Below, piece after piece: positions 48,860 to 57,412 of a stretch of 64,000 bases of DNA. Source of the DNA: Polyangiaceae bacterium (GTDB taxonomy: Bacteria > Myxococcota_A > Polyangia > Polyangiales > Polyangiaceae); assembly GCA_023150915.1 (NCBI GenBank), contig JAKLKA010000057.1, positions 1 through 64,000 on the forward strand, given 5' to 3'. Below the pieces are notes generated by a model, which saw only the letters and a program-made list of their open reading frames with translations, was not told the DNA's origin and searched no databases. Both the position numbers and the translations under genes were made by a program. Each line of letters opens with the position of its first letter. Within the stretch, counting starts at the first letter, position 1.

Positions 48860-49939
48860 ATGCGAAAGCTGATCGGGGCGGGAATGCTGGCCGTGGCGGC
48901 GTGCGGCGGCCACGCGACCAATGATTCCGGCAGCGGAGGAGGCGGCACGGGTGCGAGCGGCGGCCAGGCGGCGAGCGGCGGGGTTGGCGCCACCGGAGGC
49001 GGCGGGCTGGGCGCCACTGGAGGGTATGGATGCTTCGAAGCGGGAACGCTGATCGCGACGCCTTTCGGCAGCACCCCCATCGAGAGACTGCGGGTCGGTG
49101 ACTGGGTGCTCGCGTACGACGCGAAGCTCCATCGCACGGTTCCACGACCAGTGACCGCGACCATGATTCATCTGGGCGAGCGCGTCGGCGAGTTGCCGAT
49201 TGGCGACGGGCGGACCTTGCACGTGACGCCGAACCATCCGATCTACTTGCCCGACGATGACCGGTACGCGCGCGCGGACGCGATGGTCGAACAACGGCGC
49301 GTCTTGGTGCTCCAGAACAATCGTGCTGTGGCGAGCGCGGTGAGCAATCCGTTCGCGCTTTCAGCGGTGGAACGGACTGCGACCGTCTACAACATCGAGG
49401 TTGCCGAAGAGCACAACTACTTTGCTGACGGAGTGTTGGTTCACAACAAGTCAGGCGGGATGCCGAATTGCATTCCGACCGACGGCGCGTCGGGCGGCCC
49501 GGGGGGCGAGTGTCACGCCACCGAGCCTTGCCTGGACCCCAATCCCGCGACTTGGCCGAGCGCCGAAACCGGAAGCGCCGGCGCCTATGAAGAACGAGCG
49601 CTCTGCTCGCCGGCCGATCCGGCTGCGACGTATCTCGTCGCGATGGACGCGTTCAGTGAGTCGCCTTTCGCGCGCTTCGACGTCCAGTCGGGCGATCAAG
49701 CGTGCGAAGGGGCGATGGTGGGCGCCCTCGCGCTGCCGCTTCAGGCGGCGGCCTGGTCGACGCACTGCTTTGCTCTGCCGGGGGACAAGCTCGACCTCTT
49801 CCTGGCGGTGGGCGCAGACCCGGCGTGGTCGGGCAATACCAAGCTGAAGAACCTGCGCTTCGTCAGCGAATGCGCCTGCAAGCGCAAGTTGTTCGCGGCT
49901 GGGCAGTGTTACCCCATCCACACTAGCGATTGCGAATGA
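48860..49939 (+). CDS. Lipoprotein with a Hint (intein-like) domain
   Basis: This encodes 359 residues from ATG 48860, with GGAGGAG just upstream. The signal MRKLIGAGMLAVAAC is followed by a Gly-rich linker (about 17-57). A Hint domain spans Cys58 to Asn196. It has a Cys start 'CFEAGTLIATPFGSTPIERLRVGDWVLAYD', block B 'TLHVTPNHPIYL' (T-x-x-H), and the end 'VYNIEVAEEHNYFADGVLVHN' with the His-Asn pair needed for Asn cyclisation. Lys197 follows. About 160 residues of C-terminal Cys-rich protein come after. This is the layout of a bacterial intein-like (type A) element, which can cleave or splice in cis. Whether it is active is unknown. Confidence 0.88.
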   Translation: MRKLIGAGMLAVAACGGHATNDSGSGGGGTGASGGQAASGGVGATGGGGLGATGGYGCFEAGTLIATPFGSTPIERLRVGDWVLAYDAKLHRTVPRPVTATMIHLGERVGELPIGDGRTLHVTPNHPIYLPDDDRYARADAMVEQRRVLVLQNNRAVASAVSNPFALSAVERTATVYNIEVAEEHNYFADGVLVHNKSGGMPNCIPTDGASGGPGGECHATEPCLDPNPATWPSAETGSAGAYEERALCSPADPAATYLVAMDAFSESPFARFDVQSGDQACEGAMVGALALPLQAAAWSTHCFALPGDKLDLFLAVGADPAWSGNTKLKNLRFVSECACKRKLFAAGQCYPIHTSDCE

Positions 49940-50126
49940 CAAACGCGCTGGCTCCGCTTTCGATCCTCGACAGGAACGAAGGCCCATGCGGCGTGCGGCG
50001 GCCACGCTGTCCGCGACACCGACGTGCAGGCGGTCGCGCACGCCGATTTCGAATCGAAGTACTCGTGCCCGCCCCGGCGCGCTAAGCTCATGCGCAGGGT
50101 CCGTGGTCACGCCGGGCACTTCCCCA

Positions 50127-51797
50127 ATGCGCACACCGACTCCCTTCGAGCTGTCCGAACGTTACGTCGACGAGAGCGCCGAGCTCGATCCGGTCCACTC
50201 TACCTCGCTGGGGCTCGAGGGGCGCGATCACCTCTGGGGCAAGGCGTTCGGGCTCGAAGGTCACGCCGCTCGCATGGACCTGGTGCGCCGGTATCGCAGC
50301 GCGTTCGCCCAGCACCTGACGCACGCCGATCAGAACGAGCAGCTGGCAGCTCGCGTGATGCTCGGCTCCCTCGACGAAGAGCTCGCGGCGAACGAGGCCG
50401 GCGAGCATCTTCGCGATCTGTCCCACATGGTCTCCAGCTTCCAGCGCATCTGGTCCACCTTCGACCTGATGAAGACCGACTCGCTCGACGCGTGGCAGGC
50501 GGTGTGCGCGCGCCTCGAGACCATCGATCAGCCCTATGCGCAGCTGCGCGAGCGATTGAGCGTGGGGCGTCAGCAGGGCCACCACGTGGCGGCGCGGCAG
50601 GTCGCCTCCGTGTCCCGGCAGGCGCGCCGGCTCGGCGCGGACGACTCTGCCTTCGATCGGTTGGCGCAGCAGGGGGCGCAAGCGTTCCCCGCCATCGCGG
50701 AGCGGCTGGTCGCCGCGGCCGCTCACGCCCGGGCGACGGTTGCGGGCTTTGGCGAGCACCTGGAGCGCGACGTGCTGCCCAGCGCCCCCGCCACGGACGG
50801 CCTCGGGGCCGAGCGCTACCGTCCCGCGCTCGACCGCCTGATGGGGCTCGACGTCGATCCGGCCGAGGCCCATGCCTGGGGCTGGGAAGAGATCGCGCGG
50901 CTGCGTTCCGAGATGAGCCGCATCGGTCGGCAGATCTTGCCCGGCGCCTCGCTCGAACAGGTCACCCATCTGCTCGAGACCGACCCCGCGCGATCGCTGA
51001 CCACGACGGCGGCGTTCCTCGACTTCATCGCGGCGCGGCTGACGGCGGCGCGCGAGCAGCTGGCCTCCGTCCACTTCGACGTCGACCCGCGCATCGCGCC
51101 GCTGAGTGTGGAGCTGGCACCCGTGGGGAGTCCGCTCGGGGCGTATTACCAGCCGCCGTCGGAAGACTTCTCGCGCCCCGGCGGTATTCGCTACGCCGTC
51201 GGAGATCAGACGGTGTTCCCGCTCTACCACCAGGTGTCGACGGCGTACCACGAAGGCTTCCCCGGCCATCACCTGCAGATCGGCACCGCAATGACGCGGG
51301 CCGAGCGCCTGAGCCGCGCTCACCGGCTGACCGTCTGGTACCCCGGGTACGGCGAAGGCTGGGCGATGTACACCGAGCGGCTGATGGGGGAGCTGGGGTT
51401 CTTCGAGAAGCCCGATTACGAGCTGGGGATGCTGGCCAAGCAGCTGTACCGGGCGGCGCGCGTCGTGGTCGACATCGGCCTGCACCTCGGGCTCAGCATC
51501 GATCGCGCATCACTCGTGGCGCCGGGCGAGCCGTGGACGTACGAGCGCGCCGTCGAGTTCATGCGCGTGTACGGCCACCGCACGCCTGCGCAGGCCGAGG
51601 GCGAGGTGATGCGCTACCTGGGCTGGCCGGGGCAGGCCGCCACCTACAAGCTGGGCGAGCGCGAGATCGGCCGGCTGCGCGACGAGGCGCGGGCGCGGGC
51701 GGGCAGCGCGTTCACCCTCGCGGGCTTTCACGAGAAGGTGATCGGGAACGGCGCGATGCGGCTGGATCTGTTGAGGGAGATCGTGCTCGCAGCGTGA
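50127..51797 (+). CDS. DUF885-family putative metallopeptidase
   Basis: This encodes 556 residues from ATG 50127. An in-frame GTG at 50103, with a TAAGCT element about 14 bases before it, is a plausible earlier start. The diagnostic motif is 'AYHEGFPGHHLQIG', with HEGFPGHH at residues 375-382 and 'YGEGWAMYTERLMGELG' downstream. Together these supply the HExxH-like zinc ligands and Glu of DUF885/M32-like peptidases. No signal peptide is present, so it is probably cytoplasmic. The 160-nt gap after it shows only a short palindrome, GGCTCGAGCC (51888-51897), and no gene. Confidence 0.85.
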   Translation: MRTPTPFELSERYVDESAELDPVHSTSLGLEGRDHLWGKAFGLEGHAARMDLVRRYRSAFAQHLTHADQNEQLAARVMLGSLDEELAANEAGEHLRDLSHMVSSFQRIWSTFDLMKTDSLDAWQAVCARLETIDQPYAQLRERLSVGRQQGHHVAARQVASVSRQARRLGADDSAFDRLAQQGAQAFPAIAERLVAAAAHARATVAGFGEHLERDVLPSAPATDGLGAERYRPALDRLMGLDVDPAEAHAWGWEEIARLRSEMSRIGRQILPGASLEQVTHLLETDPARSLTTTAAFLDFIAARLTAAREQLASVHFDVDPRIAPLSVELAPVGSPLGAYYQPPSEDFSRPGGIRYAVGDQTVFPLYHQVSTAYHEGFPGHHLQIGTAMTRAERLSRAHRLTVWYPGYGEGWAMYTERLMGELGFFEKPDYELGMLAKQLYRAARVVVDIGLHLGLSIDRASLVAPGEPWTYERAVEFMRVYGHRTPAQAEGEVMRYLGWPGQAATYKLGEREIGRLRDEARARAGSAFTLAGFHEKVIGNGAMRLDLLREIVLAA

Positions 51798-51960
51798 CTG
51801 GCCGCTCGAGCGGGTGCGCCGTCCGTTCCGGGTCACACGCGCTCGTCGCATGTGCCGAGGTGCCCTGAAGTACCGGCCGGGCTCGAGCCGTGGGGGGCCC
51901 AGGCAGAGCGTGACCGCGCGGGCGGGCTGCTCGGCGGCGCAGGCGCCCTCGCCGGCTGAC

Positions 51961-52734
51961 TCACTCCGCCGGATCGAGGGGATCGAAGGCCGCGGCCTCG
52001 CCGCGCACCACCTGATCCGAGGTCCGGCCGAAGCGCCGCTCTTTGCGGGAGAAGAGCTCCACCGACTCGAGCAGCGTGGTCGGTTTGAAGTCGGGCCACA
52101 TGATGGGCAAGAAGACCAGCTCGGCGTAGGCCGCTTCGTACAACAAGAAGTCGGAGAGGCGGCTCTCGCCCCCGGTGCGAATCAGCAGATCCACGTCGGG
52201 CAGCGTGCGGGTGGTCATCTCGCGGTGGAAGAAGCTCTCGTCGATCTCTTCGGGCAGCACCAGGCCCGCGCGGGCGCGCACCGCCAGCGCGCGGGCCGCC
52301 TCGACGATGTCTTGCCGACCGCCGTATGACAGGGCGAGAGTCAGGGTCATCTTTTCGCCGTCGGCCGTGTAGCGGATCAGATCTTCGACCGCGTGGCGCG
52401 TGCCCGTCGGAAGGTCTTCGAGCGCGCCGATCACGTTCACGCGAATGCCCAGCGAGCGCAGCTCGGAGCGCTCTTTCTTGGCGAAGTCGACCAGCAGCCG
52501 CATCAGCGCTTCGACTTCACCCCGCGGGCGGGCCCAGTTCGCGACGCTGAAGGCGTAAAGGGTCAGATATTCGACCCCGATGCGCGCCGCCGTCTCGACC
52601 GCGTCGCGCACCGCGCGCGCGCCCTCGGCGTGACCTTCGACCCGCGCGAGCCCGCGCTCTCGGGCCCAGCGGCCGTTGCCGTCCATGATGATCGCGACGT
52701 GACGTGGGACCCTGACTTTTTCGTTCTCAGACAC
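51961..52734 (-). CDS. uppS: Isoprenyl transferase (undecaprenyl diphosphate synthase type)
   Basis: This encodes 257 residues from GTG 52734. Signature blocks: 'VAIIMDGNGRWARERGLARVEGHAEGA' (catalytic Asp18), 'LTLYAFSVANWARPRGEVEALM', 'ALSYGGRQDIVEAAR', and 'VDLLIRTGGESRLSDFLLYEAAYAELVFLPIMWPDF' (Arg and Glu for diphosphate and Mg). It condenses isopentenyl diphosphate into the long-chain lipid carrier for peptidoglycan. No dxr, cdsA or rseP follows on the same strand here, although these often do in other genomes. Confidence 0.95.
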   Translation of the reverse strand: MSENEKVRVPRHVAIIMDGNGRWARERGLARVEGHAEGARAVRDAVETAARIGVEYLTLYAFSVANWARPRGEVEALMRLLVDFAKKERSELRSLGIRVNVIGALEDLPTGTRHAVEDLIRYTADGEKMTLTLALSYGGRQDIVEAARALAVRARAGLVLPEEIDESFFHREMTTRTLPDVDLLIRTGGESRLSDFLLYEAAYAELVFLPIMWPDFKPTTLLESVELFSRKERRFGRTSDQVVRGEAAAFDPLDPAE

Positions 52735-52882
52735 GACTACCGTTTCCGTTCTCGAAAGCCGAAAGCAAGCTGGCCTTCTCGGGGAGCAAGGTGGCAGACA
52801 AAAGCGCGGGCTCTCGGGGCCCTGTGTGGAGGTTTGATGGAATCGCCGGTGCGGCTTCGATAAGCCCAGCGATTACCTGCTG

Positions 52883-54370
52883 TTACTCCGCTTCGTCGGG
52901 CGCGTCGTGGCGCGGCCGCGAGCGCCGTTCCAGGGCGTCGCGGGCCTCGCCGGCCGCCTCTTTGAGCTGCTCGCTGGCCCGCCGCCGCGCCGGCGGGAAG
53001 ACCAGCCGGAGCACCACTCGCGGCGGCCCCGCCTCGGCCAGCTCGGCTCGCCCACCGTGCGCTTCGGCCACCGCGCGCACGATCGAGAGCCCCAGGCCCG
53101 TCCCGCCCTTGTCCGAGCGGGTGGTGACGAACCGACGGAACAGACGCTCGCGCACGTGCTTGGGCACGGCGCCGGCGTTGGCGACCTCGAGCACCACGCC
53201 GTCCTCTTCGCGACGCAGCGCGAGATCGATCGCACCCCCATCCGTCGCGTGGATCAGCGCGTTCTCGAGCAAGTTCCCGACTGCGCGCACCAGCCAGGTC
53301 TCGTCGCCGCGGATGCGTGTGTCGCCCGCAGTGACGAAGGCGATGCGGCTGGCGTCATCGCCCAGTGCATCGATGGCGACCCGTGCCGCGTCGCAGAGGT
53401 CGACCGTCTCCAGATCTTCAGCGCCGCGGGCTTCGATCCGCGCCAGGCTGAGCAGGTCCCCGAGCAAGCGCTCGATGCGCTCGGTCGACTCGCGGATGCG
53501 CGTGACGAAACGGCGCGCCTCTTCCGGCTCGTCGATCGCGCCCTCTTCCAGCACCTCGGCGCTGGCCCGGATTGCCGCCACGGGGTTCTTCAGCTCGTGA
53601 GACAGATCGGCGGCAAAGGCCTCGACGAACGGGCGGCCCTGGAGCTGTCGACGCATCGAGTCGATGGAACGGTTGAGCCGGGTGACCTCGCGCCCCGCCG
53701 GCTCGAGCGGCGCGGCGACCCGCTCGCCGGCGCTCACCTTCTCGGCAAACGCGCTCAGATTCTCGATGGGGCGGGCGATGGCCCGGCCGATCAGCGCTGC
53801 CGCCGCGGCGGCCACCGCGCCCAGCACCAGGCTGATCACCAGCACCGTGGGCGCGAAATCTTCGAGCAAGCGCCGCATCACCACCGTGGGCTTCACCACC
53901 CGCGCCGAACCGGCCACCTGCCCCTGGCTCATGATGGGCGAATCCACGCTGACGGTGCCCGCTTCGCCCTTCTTGCTGGGCGCACCCCGCGGAAAGAGCA
54001 TGCGACCCTGACGGTCCAGAAGCTCGAACGAAAGCTCGGCCCCGCGCTGTCGTTCGGTCTCGAGGCGCACGGCAATCTCCTCGATGCGCAGGTTGCCGCG
54101 GTCCATTTCGGCGCCGAAGATCCCAGCCACCACGGCGCTCTCGTCCAGCGCTGCCTGGTTGGCCAGGCGCACGGCTCGCGCCTCGATGCGGTCGATCACC
54201 ATGATGCCCAGGCCGAAGGCGAAGGCGCCGACGATCAGCGCCAAGGCCACGAACACCTGCATGCGGATCGACAGCCCGCGGGTGCGGGTGGCCAGCAAGC
54301 GCGCCACGACGAACGCCGCGAACAGGATCAGGCCAATGGCGGCCGCGGCGACGACGATCAGGCGTGTCAC
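52883..54370 (-). CDS. Sensor histidine kinase
   Basis: This encodes 495 residues from GTG 54370. Transmembrane helices lie at about 4-27 and 38-60, and another at about 172-195; an extracytoplasmic sensor of about 110 residues sits between them. A HAMP-like linker (IARPIENLSAFAEKVSAGERVA) follows. HisKA has the phospho-acceptor His258 in 'FAADLSHELKNPVAAIRASAEVL'. HATPase has 'WLVRAVGNLLENALIHAT', 'RLFRRFVTTRSDKGGTGLGLSIVRAVAEAHGG'. The C-terminal 45 residues are Arg/Glu-rich. The start overlaps the response-regulator stop by four bases, so the pair is cotranscribed. The input signal is unknown. Confidence 0.93.
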   Translation of the reverse strand: MTRLIVVAAAAIGLILFAAFVVARLLATRTRGLSIRMQVFVALALIVGAFAFGLGIMVIDRIEARAVRLANQAALDESAVVAGIFGAEMDRGNLRIEEIAVRLETERQRGAELSFELLDRQGRMLFPRGAPSKKGEAGTVSVDSPIMSQGQVAGSARVVKPTVVMRRLLEDFAPTVLVISLVLGAVAAAAAALIGRAIARPIENLSAFAEKVSAGERVAAPLEPAGREVTRLNRSIDSMRRQLQGRPFVEAFAADLSHELKNPVAAIRASAEVLEEGAIDEPEEARRFVTRIRESTERIERLLGDLLSLARIEARGAEDLETVDLCDAARVAIDALGDDASRIAFVTAGDTRIRGDETWLVRAVGNLLENALIHATDGGAIDLALRREEDGVVLEVANAGAVPKHVRERLFRRFVTTRSDKGGTGLGLSIVRAVAEAHGGRAELAEAGPPRVVLRLVFPPARRRASEQLKEAAGEARDALERRSRPRHDAPDEAE

Positions 54371-55068
54371 GGCTTCTCGGCAGGGGGCCGTGGTTGATCG
54401 GCGATGCGATAGCCGACCCCGCGCACGGTCTCGATCAGGCCGGGGTCCCCGCCCGCGTCAGCCACCTTCTTGCGCAGGCTCTTGACGTGAGAGTCGATGG
54501 TTCGATCCGTGATCGCGAAGCCGTCACCCCAGACCTTGTCGATGATCTGCGCGCGGGTGTACACCCGGCCCGGGCTCTCGAGCATGCTCGAGAGCAGATC
54601 GAACTCGACGCGGGTGAGCTCGAGGGCCTTGCCATCGACCTGGGCGCGACGGGTCGCTTCGTCCACGCTGAGCGGGCTCAGCTCGCTGGCACCCGGCGAG
54701 CTTCGGCCCGGCCCCACCCGGCGCAGCACCGCCCGCACCCGCGCCACCACCTCGCGCGGCGAGAACGGCTTCATCACGTAGTCGTCGGCGCCGGTCTCGA
54801 GGGCGGCCACGCGATCGGCCTCGCCGTCGCGGCTCGAGAGCACGATGATCGGCGTGAGCCTGCCCGCGCGTCGCCAGGCTCCGATCAGATCGAAGCCGCT
54901 GCCGTCCGGCAGCATCAGGTCGAGCACGATCAGGTCGGCGTCACCGGCGCTGGTCGCTGCGGCACACGTGCCGGCGGTCTCCACCGTGAAGCCATCGCGG
55001 CGCAGCGCGTACGCGACGGACTCCGCGATGGCGGGCTCGTCTTCGACGACCAGGATCTTCTGCGCCAT
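54367..55068 (-). CDS. OmpR-family response regulator
   Basis: This encodes 233 residues from ATG 55068, chosen because the receiver domain 'MAQKILVVEDEPAIAESV' then starts cleanly; a TACCGT element lies nine bases upstream. The phospho-acceptor Asp50 is in 'LIVLDLMLPDGSGFDL', with Lys in 'DYVMKPFSPREVVARV'. The winged-helix output domain (about 138-228) has 'LELTRVEFDLLSSMLESPGRVYTRAQIIDKVWGDGF' and 'VRGVGYRI'. It would regulate promoters in response to the coupled histidine kinase. Confidence 0.95.
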   Translation of the reverse strand: MAQKILVVEDEPAIAESVAYALRRDGFTVETAGTCAAATSAGDADLIVLDLMLPDGSGFDLIGAWRRAGRLTPIIVLSSRDGEADRVAALETGADDYVMKPFSPREVVARVRAVLRRVGPGRSSPGASELSPLSVDEATRRAQVDGKALELTRVEFDLLSSMLESPGRVYTRAQIIDKVWGDGFAITDRTIDSHVKSLRKKVADAGGDPGLIETVRGVGYRIADQPRPPAEKP

Positions 55069-55077
55069 CGCGAGCTG

Positions 55078-55083
55078 ACGGTA
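55078..55083 (-). promoter_or_regulatory. Putative -10 element (TACCGT) of the two-component operon
   Basis: TACCGT on the minus strand ends nine bases before ATG 55068, without a Shine-Dalgarno. Confidence 0.35.
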
Positions 55084-55112
55084 GCACTCCCCGGCCGCGT
55101 GCACAGGTCGGG

Positions 55113-55715
55113 TCAGCCGCGCGTGAGCTCTTTCACCAAGGGGCCCACGGCCTGGACCAGGCGGTCGAGGTGAGCGGGGATGGGCTGCGTACCGGCGAAG
55201 TGAACGACCAACCCACCGGGCCGGATCTCGACGTGCCCCGCGAACTTCCACGAAGCGAACAACGCCCGGGCCCCCTTGGGGAATGCCGCTGCGGCCTCGG
55301 AAGGTGACGCGGCCAGCGTGAGCATGTGCTGGTCCCAGACCGGGTCGCCGACCTTCACGGTGGGCATCGGAGGGTTCTCGAGGTAGCTGACGCGGGTGTT
55401 GAAGTGCTCGCCGCCGCGCGCGGCGGCCCGCCGCACGAACCCGGGATGGGTCACGAACAAGAGCGCGGTGCGATCGACCGGCTCACTGTCGAGGGGCGCG
55501 TGCCAGGGCTCGGCGATGGTGGCGCTGCCCGGGGGCACCGACCACGACGCGGCGTTGAACCAGGCCTCGGCCCCGACCATGGTGTCGAAGGGCTCCCAGG
55601 CGGAAAACCAGGACTGATCGGGCCACGGCTCCAGCTTCATGCGCCGGGCGCGTGCCCAGGCGGCAACCTCGGCAGAGCCTTCGGGGAGCGCAGGTGAGGG
55701 CGTCGGCACGGACAC
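55113..55715 (-). CDS. Cytoplasmic protein of unknown function
   Basis: This encodes 200 residues from GTG 55715. There is no signal or membrane segment. It is rich in Trp, Phe and Pro: 'LEPWPDQSWFSAWEPFDTMVGAEAWFNAASWSVPPGS', 'ALLFVTHPGFVRRAAARGGEHFNTRVSYLENPPMP', and a C-terminal 'FAGHVEIRPGGLVVHFAGTQPIPAHLDRLVQAV'. The last part is a beta-hairpin then helix. The family is unknown to me. It lies 44 nt upstream of the response regulator on the same strand and may share its transcript. Confidence 0.65.
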   Translation of the reverse strand: MSVPTPSPALPEGSAEVAAWARARRMKLEPWPDQSWFSAWEPFDTMVGAEAWFNAASWSVPPGSATIAEPWHAPLDSEPVDRTALLFVTHPGFVRRAAARGGEHFNTRVSYLENPPMPTVKVGDPVWDQHMLTLAASPSEAAAAFPKGARALFASWKFAGHVEIRPGGLVVHFAGTQPIPAHLDRLVQAVGPLVKELTRG

Positions 55716-55791
55716 TCATTAGATCGACTCCGGGCCCGATGGAACCGCTCGGTCTTGACGGCGACCGCGGCTCGGCGGAAGCATCGCCCGC

Positions 55792-57411
55792 GTGAAACGC
55801 TCGATTTCGAAATCTGGGATGGTTGTGCTCGCTTTTCTGGCTGGCCTCGGCGCGGTGGCGTGTGGTGGGGGTGCGCCCGGGCCCGAGTCCCCCGCGGGCT
55901 CGAGCCGCGACGAAGAGCGTGCGACCAACCTGCTCGACAAGGCACGGGCCGAGAAGAAGACCGAGACCTACCGGCGATTGGTGTCGCGCTTCCCCGACAG
56001 CAAGGCGGCGGGTGAGGGCCGCGACGAGCTGGCGAAGCTCTTGGTGGACGAAGCGAAGGCGCTCTTGAAGAGCGCCGACTTCGCCACCGCCGACGAACGC
56101 GCGGAAGAGGCCACGCTCTACGCTGGGGTCGAGCTGACGCAGGCTGCTCGCGACGTACAGAAGGGAGTCGACGAAGCCCGCGCCGATCGCGCGGCCAAGC
56201 GCGCGCTCGAGAGCGCGACAGCGGGCAAGTGTGCCAGTGCCCTGAAGGCCGTTGCCGATCCCGTCCGGGCGAAGGCTCGCGCGCACTTCAAGACCGCCCT
56301 GATGGCCAAGACCAAGGCTGCGCTTCTGACGTGCTTGGAGCAGAAGCTGGCGGAAGAGGTCAAAGCGGGCAACGTCGAGGCCGCGCGGTCGCTGCTCACG
56401 GCCCCCGACACCACCGCGGCGCTGGACAAAGAGAGCTACAAGGCTGCCGAAGCGTTGCTGCAGAAGCAGCTGATCGAGCAGGGCCTCGGGGTGCTGAAGC
56501 CCCTGCTCGACGCGCAGAAGTGGCAAGAGGCCTTCGCCAAGCTGGACGAGCTCGAGAAGGCCGGCAAGCTGAGCGCCGCCGAGCGCAGCATCGCCAACGG
56601 CGTGGTCCGCGACGCGGTGAAGAAGCACGTGCAAGGCGTGGTCAAGACCGCGCTGGGCGCGAAGAAGCCCGGCGACGTGCAGAAGCAGATCGACGACGCA
56701 GTGAAGGTGGCAGGCTGGGACACCGTGCCCGAAGAGATCGAGATGGCCCGCTGGCGCCTGTCGATTGCGGTCGAGTGCGAGCGCTTGCGCTGCAAGCTGG
56801 GAAAGCCGGCGGCGGCGTGGGCGTGGGGTGCGGTCGGGCTGCGGCCGGCAGAAAGCTCGGGCGGCGCCGAGTCGGGCAAGCTGAGCCACGGGCAGAAGAC
56901 GTGGATCTTGGGCAAGAGCGCGGCGTTCGCGCTGATCGCCAAAGACGACCCTGGCGCGGTCGAAGGTCCGGCCCTGTTCGAGAAGGCGAGCGCATGGGCA
57001 CCTGCAAAGAGCCTGATGACCGCCGACACCGCTGGCTGGCTGCCGCCGAACGACCAGCTCGGCGGCGTGGTGGTCTGGGCACCGCTCCGGGCGCCCGCCA
57101 AGGACTACCACCTGGGCACCGTGAAGAAGGTCGACGGCCGCAAGGTCACCGTCGTGCGGATGGCCGACAAGGCAGACGTGGTGGTCGACCTCGCCACGCT
57201 GCGCGCCGGCGCGATTGGCAGCGGGCTCAAGGTGATGGCCTTCTGCAACGATCAGGTCCACACCGAGACGGCGAAGGTCGACAGCATCGTGAGCACCGAC
57301 GAGGGCGTGCCGAAAGTGAAGATCAAGTGCGACAAGGGCGACATCACCCGCGTCGAAATCGGGACCGCGCTCGTGACCAAGGCCGAGTGGCTGCCCGCCA
57401 AGAAACCCTGA
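55792..57411 (+). CDS. Lipoprotein with helical repeats and a C-terminal beta domain
   Basis: This encodes 539 residues from GTG 55792. The signal ends in GAVAC. Residues about 40-300 are highly charged helices with TPR-like periodicity ('DEERATNLLDKARAEKKTETYRRLVSRFPDSKAAGEGRDELAKLLVDEAKALL', 'DERAEEATLYAGVELTQAARDVQKGVDEARADRAAKRAL'). The C-terminal 130 residues are beta-rich: 'GGVVVWAPLRAPAKDYHLGTVKKVDGRKVTVVRMADKADVVVDLATLRAG', like a small SH3/Tudor-type barrel. No family is assigned. It is one base upstream of sixA, so likely cotranscribed. Confidence 0.7.
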   Translation: MKRSISKSGMVVLAFLAGLGAVACGGGAPGPESPAGSSRDEERATNLLDKARAEKKTETYRRLVSRFPDSKAAGEGRDELAKLLVDEAKALLKSADFATADERAEEATLYAGVELTQAARDVQKGVDEARADRAAKRALESATAGKCASALKAVADPVRAKARAHFKTALMAKTKAALLTCLEQKLAEEVKAGNVEAARSLLTAPDTTAALDKESYKAAEALLQKQLIEQGLGVLKPLLDAQKWQEAFAKLDELEKAGKLSAAERSIANGVVRDAVKKHVQGVVKTALGAKKPGDVQKQIDDAVKVAGWDTVPEEIEMARWRLSIAVECERLRCKLGKPAAAWAWGAVGLRPAESSGGAESGKLSHGQKTWILGKSAAFALIAKDDPGAVEGPALFEKASAWAPAKSLMTADTAGWLPPNDQLGGVVVWAPLRAPAKDYHLGTVKKVDGRKVTVVRMADKADVVVDLATLRAGAIGSGLKVMAFCNDQVHTETAKVDSIVSTDEGVPKVKIKCDKGDITRVEIGTALVTKAEWLPAKKP

Positions 57412-57412
57412 G

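Noticed and set aside
48860-49939. True self-splicing intein with homing endonuclease
   Set aside because: The Hint region is about 139 residues, too short to hold an endonuclease, and the host protein is not a typical intein target. A bacterial intein-like element fits better.
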